A stretch of 7,779 nt of DNA, from NCBI GenBank assembly GCA_937860285.1, contig CALMBS010000281.1:1-7779 (forward strand), written 5' to 3'. How positions within the stretch are numbered: position 1 is the stretch's first letter; each line of letters starts with the position of its first letter. Below are positions 1 to 6,832 of this stretch, in pieces. The translations under genes and the position numbers were made by a program. A model generated the notes under the pieces. The model saw only the letters and a program-made list of their open reading frames with translations. It was not told the origin of the DNA and searched no databases. The stretch comes from an uncultured Chloroflexota bacterium. GTDB lineage: Bacteria > Chloroflexota > Dehalococcoidia > UBA2247 > RBG-13-53-26.

Positions 1-4
1 GCCT

Positions 5-1567
5 CTACCGGCCGCTATCCGGCCCGGCCTGCCCCTCCACCCGATTCTCCGCCAGGCTGGGCATGAAGACCAGGACCAGCAGGGCCGTGACGGCCATGAC
101 CGCCGCACTGATGATCCCCACCTCCCCCATGGCATCGGCGAAGGCGTTTCCCGCCGCGCTCTGCAACGCCGGGCCAGCCTCACCGGGCAGCGAAGAGGCG
201 ATGGTCACCGCGGCCCCCACGCTGCCCCGGGCCGCTTCGGCGTACTCCGGCGGCAGGGAGGCCACGGCATCCGCCACCTTCCCGCTGTAGAGCGTATTCA
301 TGATTGACCCCAGGGTGGCCACTCCCAGGGCGGCGCCGACCATGCGGATCACGCTGTTGGTGGCCGAAGCCACGCCCGCCCTGGCCTCCGGCACCGCGCC
401 CATGATGGCGTCAACGGCGGGCGCGGCCACATTCCCCACGCCGAAACCCACCATCGCCAGCACGCTCCCCACCAGCCAGTAGGGACTGTCCGCCTGCCAC
501 AGCATTATCAGCGGCAGGGTGGCCGCCATGAGCAGCAGCCCGCCGGCGACCACCCGGGTCGTCCCCAGGTAGTGCACCAGCCTCTCGCTGGACCTGGCCC
601 CGATCATGAGCCCGGCCGCCAGCGGCAGAAAGCGGATGCCGGCCTCCAGGGGACTGTAGCCCTGGACGAACTGCAGGTACAGCGTGAATCCGAAGTTGAG
701 GCCAGCCAGGGACAGGGACTGCAGGGCGAGCGCCGCCGCGCCCACCGTGAAGCGCCGCCGTTTGAAGAAGGAGAGGTCCAGCAGGGGATACCTGGTCCGC
801 AGCTCGCGGAGCACAAAGGCCGCGCCGCCGAGAGCGGCCACGGCGAAGCAGACCAGGACGGAGCGGGAGGTCCACCCTTCGTCGGGTCCCTGGATCACAG
901 CATACACCAGCGAAGATACGGCCACGACAGACATCAGGGCCCCCGGTACATCCAGCGGCTTGGCCTCGGGATCGCGGCTCTCGGTGATGAGCATGAACGT
1001 CAACACCATGGCGGCCGCGGCGATGGGGATGTTCACCAGAAAGAGCCATTCCCAGCTCAGGTGCTCCAGGATCAGGCCGCCGAAGATAGGGCCCAGCACT
1101 ATCCCCACCGCGTTCAGGGCCGCCCAGATGGCGATGGCCCTGGTGCGCTCCTCCCCCTTGAACACGTCGACGGCTATGGACAGCGTGGACGGGACTATCA
1201 TGGCTGCCCCCAGCCCCATCACCGCCCGCGCGGCGATCAGCTGGCCGGTGGTTTCGATGCAGGCCGCGCCCATCGAGGCCAGGGCGAACACCACCAGGCC
1301 GCAGCGCAGCATCATGGCCCGGCCGAAGCGGTCCCCCAGCGATCCGGTGGTCAACAGCAGGCCGCCGAATATCAGGATGTAGGAGGTGACGATCCATTGG
1401 AGCCCGGAGGCCGATGCCCCCAGCTCCCTCTGCAACGTGGGCAGCGCCACGTTGAGGATGCTGGAATCGATCACCACCACCAGAACGCTGAGGCAGAGGA
1501 CCCCCAGCGTCCACCAGCGGAGACGGTGCTTGCGTGATTCCCCAGACTCCAGGGCAACACTGGTCAT
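5..1567 (-). CDS. MFS exporter, DHA2 (EmrB/QacA-type, 14 TM) family
   Basis: Probable proton-driven inner-membrane exporter of 520 residues, a usual length for 14-helix DHA2 transporters. What is seen: a short charged N-terminus, then a first helix ending in the family motif around residues 34-43 (DSSILNVALP), a motif A loop near 74-90 (GSLGDRFGRAMMLRCG), motif C in helix 5 near 155-164 (GIVLGPIFGG), the SWEWLFLVNIP motif near 171-181, and further hydrophobic segments to the C-terminus. Motif C is typical of antiporter-type drug exporters, but the substrate cannot be read from sequence. A longer reading from the ATG at 1588 exists, but a strong AAAGGAGG lies inside those extra codons, 10 nt before the ATG at 1567, so the shorter start is chosen. 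The gene follows the LAL regulator on the same strand with a 104-bp gap, suggesting control by, or co-transcription with, that regulator. The stop TAG is at 7-5, so the gene is complete. Confidence 0.93.
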   Translation of the reverse strand: MTSVALESGESRKHRLRWWTLGVLCLSVLVVVIDSSILNVALPTLQRELGASASGLQWIVTSYILIFGGLLLTTGSLGDRFGRAMMLRCGLVVFALASMGAACIETTGQLIAARAVMGLGAAMIVPSTLSIAVDVFKGEERTRAIAIWAALNAVGIVLGPIFGGLILEHLSWEWLFLVNIPIAAAAMVLTFMLITESRDPEAKPLDVPGALMSVVAVSSLVYAVIQGPDEGWTSRSVLVCFAVAALGGAAFVLRELRTRYPLLDLSFFKRRRFTVGAAALALQSLSLAGLNFGFTLYLQFVQGYSPLEAGIRFLPLAAGLMIGARSSERLVHYLGTTRVVAGGLLLMAATLPLIMLWQADSPYWLVGSVLAMVGFGVGNVAAPAVDAIMGAVPEARAGVASATNSVIRMVGAALGVATLGSIMNTLYSGKVADAVASLPPEYAEAARGSVGAAVTIASSLPGEAGPALQSAAGNAFADAMGEVGIISAAVMAVTALLVLVFMPSLAENRVEGQAGPDSGR

Positions 1568-1577
1568 GATACCCCGC

Positions 1578-1585
1578 CCTCCTTT
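1578..1585 (-). promoter_or_regulatory. Shine-Dalgarno that decides the MFS start
   Basis: The minus strand reads AAAGGAGG here, followed by 10 nt and then ATG at 1567. This near-perfect ribosome binding site lies inside the codons of the longer alternative reading (ATG at 1588), which itself has no comparable site upstream. It therefore argues for initiation at 1567. Confidence 0.75.
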
Positions 1586-1613
1586 CATCTTCAGACCCGA
1601 ATTCTGCCCCTAA

Positions 1614-1644
1614 ACCACGGCGTCGGTCGACGGCCGAAAGTGGT
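1614..1644. promoter_or_regulatory. Imperfect palindrome between LAL regulator and MFS gene (operator candidate)
   Basis: Outer arms ACCAC (1614-1618) and GTGGT (1640-1644) are perfectly complementary, and an inner pair CGTCG (1621-1625) / CGACG (1628-1632) is also perfect, with an offset of unpaired bases on one side. It sits about 45-75 bp upstream of the exporter start and about 30 bp after the regulator stop. No T-run follows on the minus strand, so it does not look like an intrinsic terminator. An operator or a processed hairpin is possible; the role is inferred from position only. Confidence 0.3.
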
Positions 1645-1671
1645 ACTGATGGGTTTATCGTAGGTGTGGTT

Positions 1672-4353
1672 CTAGAGGAGGCCATGCTCCCGGGCCATGA
1701 TGACGGCCTCGGTGCGGCGCCGCGCGCCCAGCTTGCCATAGATGTTGTACAAGTGCTTCTTGACCGTGCCCACAGCCAGGCACAGCTCCCCCGCGATGTC
1801 CCGGTTGGAGCGGCCGGCGGCCACCAGGCGAAGCACCTCCATCTCCCGGTCGCTCAGCGGCTCCACCAGTGTCCCCTCCACCCCGCGGGCCTTGTCCCCG
1901 GACGGCGCCGCCGCTTCCGCCGGGGGAAAGGCGGCCAGCAGCCGCTGAGCATAATCACCAGAAACGCCGGACCCCGCGGTCCGATGCAGCAGGCGCCGCA
2001 TCGGCTCTCCTTCGTCCAGGAAGACCCGGACGTATCCCCCGGGCTCGGCCAGAGACAAGGCCCTTTCCAGCGGTTTGCTCGCCCGCAGGCTGTCCCCCCG
2101 GGTCTCAAAGGCCAGCGCCTTCTGGATGAGCATGCGAATAACGCTCCCGGTGCGGCCCAGGCCTTCCGCCGCCAGGAGCAGTGGGTCCAGTATCTCCAGC
2201 GCCTCATCGGCCCGGCCCCGGGCAATGAGCACCCGGGCCCACATCATCTGCTGGAGCTCCCGGACAGCGTAGGGCAGCGGCCCTCCGCTCTTGGCCCCGG
2301 TGCGGCCGGGGGCTTCCGTCAGGCCGCCTTCCTCGCCCCAGCGGACAGCCCCTTCCGTGTCACCGCGGGCCAGGCGGAGGCCGGCGTCATGAACGGCCAC
2401 CTCGATGTCGTCCAGCTCCGTGGCATCGAAGGCCAAGGCCAGCTGCCGGGCCTTCTCCATCGCCTCGCAGGCACCGGGGCCGTCACCCTCCGCCTGCCTC
2501 GTTCGCGCCAGCGCCGCGTATCCCGGCGCGGCACCCGCCCCCTGCCACTTCGCCATCAGGCCGATGCCCTGCTCCAGGCGGTTGGCGGCTCCCTCCAGGT
2601 CATTCCATTCACGCAGCAGGTCGCCCAGCCCGACCAGGGCTGACCCGGCGGCGGGAGACAGGTCCCCTTTCGCGTCCACGGCCAGCCCCAGCACGGCATC
2701 GTAGCAGGCCCTGGCCTCGTGAAGGCAGCCGCGAGTCACGTGCAGCTCAGCCAGCCGGTTCAAGCCGATGATCGTCAGCATCAGATTTCCCGTTCCCCGC
2801 CCCACGCGCACGGCCTCTTCGAAGACGGGCCGGGCCGACCCCACGTCTCCCGTCAGCATGTAGACCAGGCCCAGGTTGCAGGCCACCATGTTGCGCAGGA
2901 AGCTGCTTCCCCGGGGCAGCAGGCGCAGGGCCTGCCCGGCCAGCTCGGTGCTTTCCCCGGTGTCGCCCTTCAGGGCCGCCATCAGCGCCCGCAGCATGGC
3001 CACCTCGCCCGAGGCCAACCCTGCCGGATCGCTCTCTGCCGCCGCCATCAGGTGCTCTTCGATGGCCGCCAGGGGACGCCCGCTCAACAGCAGGGCCCAG
3101 GCGTTGAAGGCGCAGAGGCGGGGATGGCGATGCGCCACATCGTTCGGAAGTGCATCCACCCATCCCATGAAGGTGTGGACCTCGCTCCGCATCAGGGTCG
3201 ACTCGGCGGCCGCCTCTATCAGGCTGGCCGCGCGCTCATCGTCCCGGGCGCCCAGGGCATGGTGTATGGCTTCATCGGTGAGCCCGTTCCGCTCGAACCA
3301 CCGGCTGGCCCGCCGGTGCAGACGGCTGACGTGGCGCTGGCCCTGCTCCTGCAGGCGCTGCCGCAGCAGGTCGGCAAACAGGCTGTGATAGCGGTACCAG
3401 CTCCTCTCGTCATCGCACGGGACCAGGAAAAGATTGGACTCCTCGAGCCGTCTCAGCGCCTGCCGGCTGCCCTTGCGGCCGGTCACCGGATCGCACAGCG
3501 GGCCGGTCAGCTTGGCCAGGATAGAGGTCTCCAGCAGGAAGGACTGGGTGTCGGCAGTCTGACGCTGGAGCACCTCGTCGCTGAGGTAGTCCAGGACATG
3601 CCGGTGGCTGCCGCTGAAGGAGGCGACGAAGCTGGACACTCCGTCGCGGCCGCGCATGGAGAGGGCCGCCATCTGCAGGCTGGTCACCCAGCCTTCGGTC
3701 CGGGCATCCAGGACAGCGATATCCTGCTCCGAGAGACCCAGCCCCATCAGCTCGTTGAGGAGCACCCCCGCTTCTTCGGGCGTGAAGCGCAGGTCGCCAC
3801 TGCGGATCTCGCACAGCTGCCCGGCAGCGCGGAGGCGGGCCAGCGGCAGGGGAGGGTCCACCCTGGTGGAGATGACCAGGTGCAGCGAGTCCGGCATGCG
3901 CTCGATGAGGAAGGCCAAACCCTCGTGAATGCTCTTCTGCTCTATAGCATTGTAGTCGTCGAGCACCACCACGGCGGACGGGCCGGCACCCTCCGGGATC
4001 TCGTTGATCAGCGCGGTCAGGAGTGCGTCATACGAGGGCACCTGGAGTGAGTCCACCATCTCCAGGGCCATCTGGCCCACCCCCGGGTATGTCCGCCGCA
4101 GGGCGGCGACGAAATAGGCCCAGAAGCGGCTGGGGTCATTGTCATCGCCGTCCAGGGACACCCAGCTCACCGGCAGGCCGCAAGACGTGAAGCACTCGCT
4201 GAGCAGCGTCGTCTTGCCGAATCCGGCCGGGGCCGAGACCAGGACCAGCCTCCGGCCGAGGCCCTCCTTCAACCGCTCCACCAGGCGGGGACGGCACACC
4301 ATCTCCGGGGGTACCGGGGGCATGTACAGCTTCGTCTTCAGAATCGCCACCAT
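1672..4353 (-). CDS. LAL-type LuxR family ATP-dependent transcriptional regulator (MalT-like)
   Basis: Large signal-transduction ATPase and transcription activator of 893 residues, close to the usual 850-950 of the MalT/LAL class. The N-terminus has the family signature ILKTKLYMPP. A Walker A follows near residues 41-49 (APAGFGKTT, Lys47/Thr48), a Walker B near 128-133 (VVVLDD, Asp132/133), and the STAND-type segment around 159-195 (LVISTRVDPPLPLARLR). The middle, roughly 300-450, carries the HSLFADLLRQRL and LHRRASRWFERNGLTDEAI motifs typical of these proteins. A long helical TPR-like sensor region comes next, and the last 61 residues (833-893) are a LuxR HTH (LSDREMEVLRLVAAG, then TVKKHLYNIYGKLGARRRTEAV). 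Such proteins bind ATP and an inducer, multimerise and activate nearby promoters; the inducer here is unknown. A GTG at 4383 would add 10 residues, but it lies inside a good promoter-like element, so ATG 4353 is preferred. The likely target is the MFS gene just downstream. Confidence 0.93.
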   Translation of the reverse strand: MVAILKTKLYMPPVPPEMVCRPRLVERLKEGLGRRLVLVSAPAGFGKTTLLSECFTSCGLPVSWVSLDGDDNDPSRFWAYFVAALRRTYPGVGQMALEMVDSLQVPSYDALLTALINEIPEGAGPSAVVVLDDYNAIEQKSIHEGLAFLIERMPDSLHLVISTRVDPPLPLARLRAAGQLCEIRSGDLRFTPEEAGVLLNELMGLGLSEQDIAVLDARTEGWVTSLQMAALSMRGRDGVSSFVASFSGSHRHVLDYLSDEVLQRQTADTQSFLLETSILAKLTGPLCDPVTGRKGSRQALRRLEESNLFLVPCDDERSWYRYHSLFADLLRQRLQEQGQRHVSRLHRRASRWFERNGLTDEAIHHALGARDDERAASLIEAAAESTLMRSEVHTFMGWVDALPNDVAHRHPRLCAFNAWALLLSGRPLAAIEEHLMAAAESDPAGLASGEVAMLRALMAALKGDTGESTELAGQALRLLPRGSSFLRNMVACNLGLVYMLTGDVGSARPVFEEAVRVGRGTGNLMLTIIGLNRLAELHVTRGCLHEARACYDAVLGLAVDAKGDLSPAAGSALVGLGDLLREWNDLEGAANRLEQGIGLMAKWQGAGAAPGYAALARTRQAEGDGPGACEAMEKARQLALAFDATELDDIEVAVHDAGLRLARGDTEGAVRWGEEGGLTEAPGRTGAKSGGPLPYAVRELQQMMWARVLIARGRADEALEILDPLLLAAEGLGRTGSVIRMLIQKALAFETRGDSLRASKPLERALSLAEPGGYVRVFLDEGEPMRRLLHRTAGSGVSGDYAQRLLAAFPPAEAAAPSGDKARGVEGTLVEPLSDREMEVLRLVAAGRSNRDIAGELCLAVGTVKKHLYNIYGKLGARRRTEAVIMAREHGLL

Positions 4354-4373
4354 GGCGCACTCAGCCCAGGGCA

Positions 4374-4402
4374 GGTATAGCACATTACGCGGCCAGGCTC
4401 AA
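4374..4402 (-). promoter_or_regulatory. Promoter-like element for the LAL regulator
   Basis: On the minus strand TTGAGC (4402-4397) is followed by a 17-bp spacer and TATACC (4379-4374). The bases just before the -10 read TGC, an extended -10 arrangement. Transcription would begin near 4367, giving a leader of about 14 nt to the ATG at 4353. The alternative GTG codon (4383-4381) would lie upstream of that start point. The match is 4 of 6 in each hexamer with ideal spacing; no experimental support is available. Confidence 0.45.
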
Positions 4403-4406
4403 CACG

Positions 4407-4422
4407 GCCGGCGCCAGCCGGC
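4407..4422. other. GC-rich hairpin between hydrolase and regulator genes
   Basis: GCCGGC (4407-4412), four bases GCCA, then GCCGGC again (4417-4422). Because GCCGGC is its own reverse complement, the pair is both a direct and an inverted repeat and can form a 6-bp GC hairpin. It lies 76-91 nt past the hydrolase stop in the direction of its transcription. No T-run follows on the minus strand, so a classical intrinsic terminator is not supported. It may be a weak or Rho-assisted end signal, or chance in GC-rich DNA. Confidence 0.2.
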
Positions 4423-4497
4423 AGGACGAACGGTCTGCACACCTGTAGCGCCGTTATGAGGAACGCGACTCAACCGGGCGGCGGGGGTGGGCAACCG

Positions 4498-5145
4498 CTA
4501 GAGATCGTAGCGGTGGCCCTGCAGGAAGGGGTTGGCCTTGCGCTCATAGCCCACGGTGGTGGCGGGCCCGTGGCCGCAGTAGACCCGGGTCTCGTTGGGC
4601 AGGACCATGATCTTCTTCTGGATGCTGTCGATCAGCTGGTCGTAGTCCCCGCCCGGGAAGTCCGTCCGGCCGATGCTGAAATTGAAGAGCGTGTCGCCGC
4701 AGAAGACCACCCCCGGACCGGAGAGGCAGATGCCGCCGGGGCTGTGCCCCGGCGTGTGCAGGACAGTGAAGATCAGGTCCCCGAACTCGAGCTGGTCGCC
4801 GTCCTTCAGCTTGCGGTCCACCGCGGGTATGCCCAGCGAAGAGCGGCCCATCATGGCGTTCAGCATGCCGCTGGCGCCATCGATGTAGTTCTTGGAGGCC
4901 TCCGCCTGGTGCACGGCGAAGGGCGCCCTGGTGGCCTCCTTGACCTTCGCCAGCGCGCCGATGTGGTCGGCGTGCATGTGGGTGACCACGATCATCCGGA
5001 TGGCCAGCTTCGCGTCCTGGACCTCCTCCAGGATGCGCCCGGCCTCGGCCCCCGGGTCGATGATCATGCCATCACCGGTCCTCTCGGAGCCCACGATATA
5101 GCAGTTCGACATGTAGGGGCCGACTTCCAGAGCTTTCAAAATCAT
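4498..5145 (-). CDS. MBL-fold metallo-hydrolase, glyoxalase II-like
   Basis: Complete 215-residue cytoplasmic metallo-beta-lactamase-fold hydrolase, the usual size for the short prokaryotic glyoxalase II-like group. The metal ligands are all visible: THMHADH (55-61; His56, His58, Asp60, His61), HTPGHSPGG (130-138; His134), GDTLF (150-154; Asp151) and YCGHGPATT (189-197; His192). The GRTDFPGG segment (159-166) is also typical. This pattern predicts a dinuclear (Zn or Fe) centre hydrolysing a thioester or similar bond. The long C-terminal helical domain of classical glutathione-specific glyoxalase II is absent, so the thiol partner and true substrate stay open. No Shine-Dalgarno of note precedes the ATG; instead a promoter-like -10 ends six bases before it, suggesting leaderless translation. 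It is divergent from glyS and same-strand with the regulator gene downstream, 144 bp away. Confidence 0.93.
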   Translation of the reverse strand: MILKALEVGPYMSNCYIVGSERTGDGMIIDPGAEAGRILEEVQDAKLAIRMIVVTHMHADHIGALAKVKEATRAPFAVHQAEASKNYIDGASGMLNAMMGRSSLGIPAVDRKLKDGDQLEFGDLIFTVLHTPGHSPGGICLSGPGVVFCGDTLFNFSIGRTDFPGGDYDQLIDSIQKKIMVLPNETRVYCGHGPATTVGYERKANPFLQGHRYDL

Positions 5146-5151
5146 GACTCA

Positions 5152-5181
5152 ATTGTCCGGTATCGGAGTCGGCACAGTCAA
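5152..5181 (-). promoter_or_regulatory. Promoter-like element for the hydrolase, leaderless arrangement
   Basis: On the minus strand TTGACT (5181-5176, five of six consensus bases) is followed by an 18-bp spacer and GACAAT (5157-5152, four of six). Only six bases separate this -10 from the ATG at 5145, so transcription would start at or next to the start codon. This fits the lack of a strong ribosome binding site before the gene, and leaderless mRNAs are common in high-GC Gram-positives and Deinococcus. Confidence 0.45.
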
Positions 5182-5262
5182 GGGCCAGGGGCACTGGGCG
5201 TCCGCGAAGCCCGCCGCGGCATCCTGACACTGCCATGTCACGGCCGGGGCCGGGCCCAACTC

Positions 5263-5292
5263 GCTTTGGCCGTCCAAAGCTGATAACATAAT
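5263..5292 (+). promoter_or_regulatory. glyS promoter region with a perfect 7-bp inverted repeat
   Basis: A perfect inverted repeat, GCTTTGG (5263-5269) / CCAAAGC (5274-5280) with a CCGT centre, is followed at once by an AT-rich stretch. That stretch holds a possible -10, CATAAT (5287-5292), or an extended TGA-TAACAT (5281-5289). TTGGCC (5266-5271) could serve as a weak -35 at 15 bp from CATAAT, inside the repeat. The leader to the glyS ATG would be about 30-40 nt, too short for a T-box riboswitch. The exact hexamers are uncertain; an AT-rich island in otherwise GC-rich DNA is the main support. Confidence 0.35.
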
Positions 5293-5332
5293 CTGCAGCC
5301 GTCCCGGGCGGCACCAGGCAGGAGTTGACTGA

Positions 5333-6688
5333 ATGAGCAGTGTTGACATGGAGACCATCGTTTCCCTCTGCAAGAGGCGCGGCTTCATCTTCCAGTCCAG
5401 CGAGATCTACGGCGGGGCCGGGGGCTGCTGGGACTACGGCCCGCTGGGCGTGGAGCTGAAGCGCAATGTAAAGGACGCGTGGTGGAAGGCCATGGTCCAC
5501 GACCGGGACGATGTGGTGGGCATCGACGCTTCCATCCTGATGAACCCCCAGGTCTGGGTGGCCAGCGGCCACGTGGCGCAGTTCTCCGACCCCATGGTGG
5601 ACTGCAAGTCCTGCAAAGGCCGCTTCCGGGCCGATCAGCTCCAGGAGAACAAGTGCCCCGACTGCGGCGGGCAGCTCACGGAGCCGCGCATGTTCAACCT
5701 GATGTTCAAGACCTTCATGGGCCCGGTGGAGAACGATGCCGCCGTGGTCTATCTCCGCCCGGAGACGGCCCAGGGCATCTTCGTCAACTTCCAGAACGTG
5801 ATGAGCACCTCGCGGCGCAAGCTCCCCCTGGGGATCGCCCAGACGGGCAAGTCCTTCCGCAACGAGATCACCACCGGCAACTTCATCTTCCGCAGCCGCG
5901 AGTTCGAGCAGATGGAGATGGAGTACTTCGTCAAGCCGGGGACCGACGACCAGTGGTTCCAGCACTGGCTGGAGCAGCGTTTCAGCTGGTACGTCAAGCT
6001 GGGCATCAAGAAGGAGAACCTCCGCCTGCGCCCCCACGCCAAGGAGGAGCTGGCCCACTACGCCAAGGGCTGCTACGACGTGGAGTACCTCTTCCCCATG
6101 GGCTGGTCGGAGCTGGAGGGCATCGCCAACCGGGCCGACTACGACCTGACCCAGCACGCCAAGTCCAGCGGCAAGGACCTCTCCGTCTTCGAAGAGGAGA
6201 CCAAGGAGCGCTTCGTCCCCTACGTCATCGAGCCCTCCGCCGGCGTCGACCGATCGGTGCTGGCCTTCCTGCTGGACTCCTACCACGAAGAGGTGGTGGA
6301 GAAGGAGAAGCGGGTGGTGCTGCGGCTTCACCCCGACCTGGCCCCCATCAAGGTGGCGGTGCTGCCGCTCTCCCGCAACGAGAAGCTGCTGCCCCTGTCC
6401 ACCGGGGTGCACGCCAGCCTCCGCGGCTGCTTCACCACTCAGTACGACGACTCGCAGAGCATCGGCCGCCGCTACCGCCGCCAGGACGAGGTCGGCACCC
6501 CCTACTGCGTCACCATCGACTTCCAGTCCCTGGAAGACCAGCGGGTGACCATCCGGGACCGGGACTCGCTGCACCAGGTCCGCGTCCCCATCGACACCCT
6601 CAGGGCCACCCTGCTGGCCAAGCTGGCCGGGGAGGACTTCGACGTCCTGCCGCCGGGCGGCTCGATGGTGTCCGGCGCCAAGGGGTAG
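5333..6688 (+). CDS. glyS: Glycyl-tRNA synthetase, single-chain alpha2 type
   Basis: Cytoplasmic class II aminoacyl-tRNA synthetase that charges tRNA-Gly with glycine using ATP; 451 residues, complete, about the length of actinobacterial alpha2 enzymes. What is seen: GGAGGCWDYGPLGVELK (27-43) in the catalytic core, a zinc-ribbon insertion with Cys91, Cys94, Cys108 and Cys111, the LRPETAQG motif (141-148), class II motif 2 with FRNEI (175-179), and motif 3 with EPSAGVDR (300-307). The C-terminal anticodon-binding domain begins near 333 (HPDLAPIKVAVLPLSRNEK) and includes IGRRYRRQDEVGTPYCVT (377-394). This is the homodimeric eukaryote/archaeal-like form, not the bacterial alpha2beta2 GlyQ/GlyS pair. 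The start ATG is supported by AGGAG at 5320-5324 with an 8-nt spacer. It is divergent from the hydrolase and appears monocistronic. In naming, glyQS is also used for this form. Confidence 0.97.
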   Translation: MSSVDMETIVSLCKRRGFIFQSSEIYGGAGGCWDYGPLGVELKRNVKDAWWKAMVHDRDDVVGIDASILMNPQVWVASGHVAQFSDPMVDCKSCKGRFRADQLQENKCPDCGGQLTEPRMFNLMFKTFMGPVENDAAVVYLRPETAQGIFVNFQNVMSTSRRKLPLGIAQTGKSFRNEITTGNFIFRSREFEQMEMEYFVKPGTDDQWFQHWLEQRFSWYVKLGIKKENLRLRPHAKEELAHYAKGCYDVEYLFPMGWSELEGIANRADYDLTQHAKSSGKDLSVFEEETKERFVPYVIEPSAGVDRSVLAFLLDSYHEEVVEKEKRVVLRLHPDLAPIKVAVLPLSRNEKLLPLSTGVHASLRGCFTTQYDDSQSIGRRYRRQDEVGTPYCVTIDFQSLEDQRVTIRDRDSLHQVRVPIDTLRATLLAKLAGEDFDVLPPGGSMVSGAKG

Positions 6689-6762
6689 GCGCCGCAAGCT
6701 GGCCCGCTGCGACGCGCATTCGAACCTCCCATGCCGTCCTTTTCGGTCATTCCCGACAAACT

Positions 6763-6778
6763 GTGACAAAAGCGTGAC
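6763..6778 (+). promoter_or_regulatory. Paired GTGAC direct repeats, 11-bp period (regulator-binding candidate)
   Basis: GTGAC occurs at 6763-6767 and again at 6774-6778, so the copies are 11 bp apart, one helical turn. They lie just upstream of the proposed -35 at 6789. Direct repeats of this period next to a promoter are typical of OmpR/PhoB-family response regulators. On the minus strand the copies read TCACGCT, four bases, then TCACAGT, loosely like PhoP-type boxes. The spacing is directly visible; the regulator is inference. Confidence 0.3.
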
Positions 6779-6783
6779 GCTTA

Positions 6784-6800
6784 GGGGCTTGAAGCGCCCC
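6784..6800. other. GC hairpin in the glyS downstream region
   Basis: GGGGC (6784-6788) and GCCCC (6796-6800) are complementary around a 7-nt loop, and a second small hairpin, AAGCG-TGA-CGCTT, lies just before at 6770-6782. They are about 80-110 nt past the glyS stop. No T-run follows (the next bases are CC-rich), so an intrinsic terminator is weakly supported. The hairpin also overlaps the proposed -35 of the next gene. Confidence 0.2.
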
Positions 6801-6817
6801 CCTCCCTGTGTTAGCCT
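6789..6817 (+). promoter_or_regulatory. Promoter-like element for the secreted repeat protein
   Basis: TTGAAG (6789-6794) is followed by exactly 17 bp and TAGCCT (6812-6817). TAGCCT is poor against TATAAT but resembles the TAG-rich -10 boxes of high-GC actinobacteria. The predicted start near 6824 gives a leader of about 40 nt before the ATG at 6865. Confidence 0.4.
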
Positions 6818-6832
6818 AGGCACCTGCTAGGC
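6814..6832. promoter_or_regulatory. Inverted repeat at the expected transcription start
   Basis: GCCTAG (6814-6819) and CTAGGC (6827-6832) are perfect 6-bp arms around a 7-bp centre. The repeat overlaps the proposed -10 and spans the expected start near 6824, where a repressor would block polymerase. It could instead be a leader stem-loop. AGCCT (6813-6817) can also pair with AGGCT (6836-6840), giving a competing fold. Confidence 0.3.

Noticed and set aside
411..1739. Minus-strand open frame of 442 residues overlapping the exporter in another frame
   Set aside because: The translation is Arg/Gly/His/Pro-rich with no hydrophobic helices, while the overlapping frame is a full MFS transporter. 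It is a GC-rich frame shadow.
2719..4050. Plus-strand open frame of 443 residues within the LAL regulator
   Set aside because: It is antisense to a gene with clear Walker and MalT-family motifs. The translation is Gln/Gly/His-rich and shows no domain.
4456..5283. Plus-strand open frame of 275 residues opposite the MBL hydrolase
   Set aside because: It is antisense to a gene with all MBL metal-binding motifs, has no domain of its own, and has no ribosome binding site.
5325..5330. TTGACT just before the glyS ATG, resembling a -35
   Set aside because: It lies between the AGGAG ribosome binding site and the start codon, so a promoter there would begin transcription inside the gene. Chance match.
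5281..5332. T-box riboswitch for glyS
   Set aside because: The space between the probable -10 and the ATG is only about 40 nt, far too short for a T-box, and no terminator/antiterminator pair is present.
5072..6823. Minus-strand open frame of 583 residues opposite glyS
   Set aside because: It runs antisense through the full glyS gene and into the start of the hydrolase. Its translation is rich in Gly, His, Leu and Val without domains, as expected from the complement of GC-rich coding DNA, and glyS is unmistakable on the other strand.
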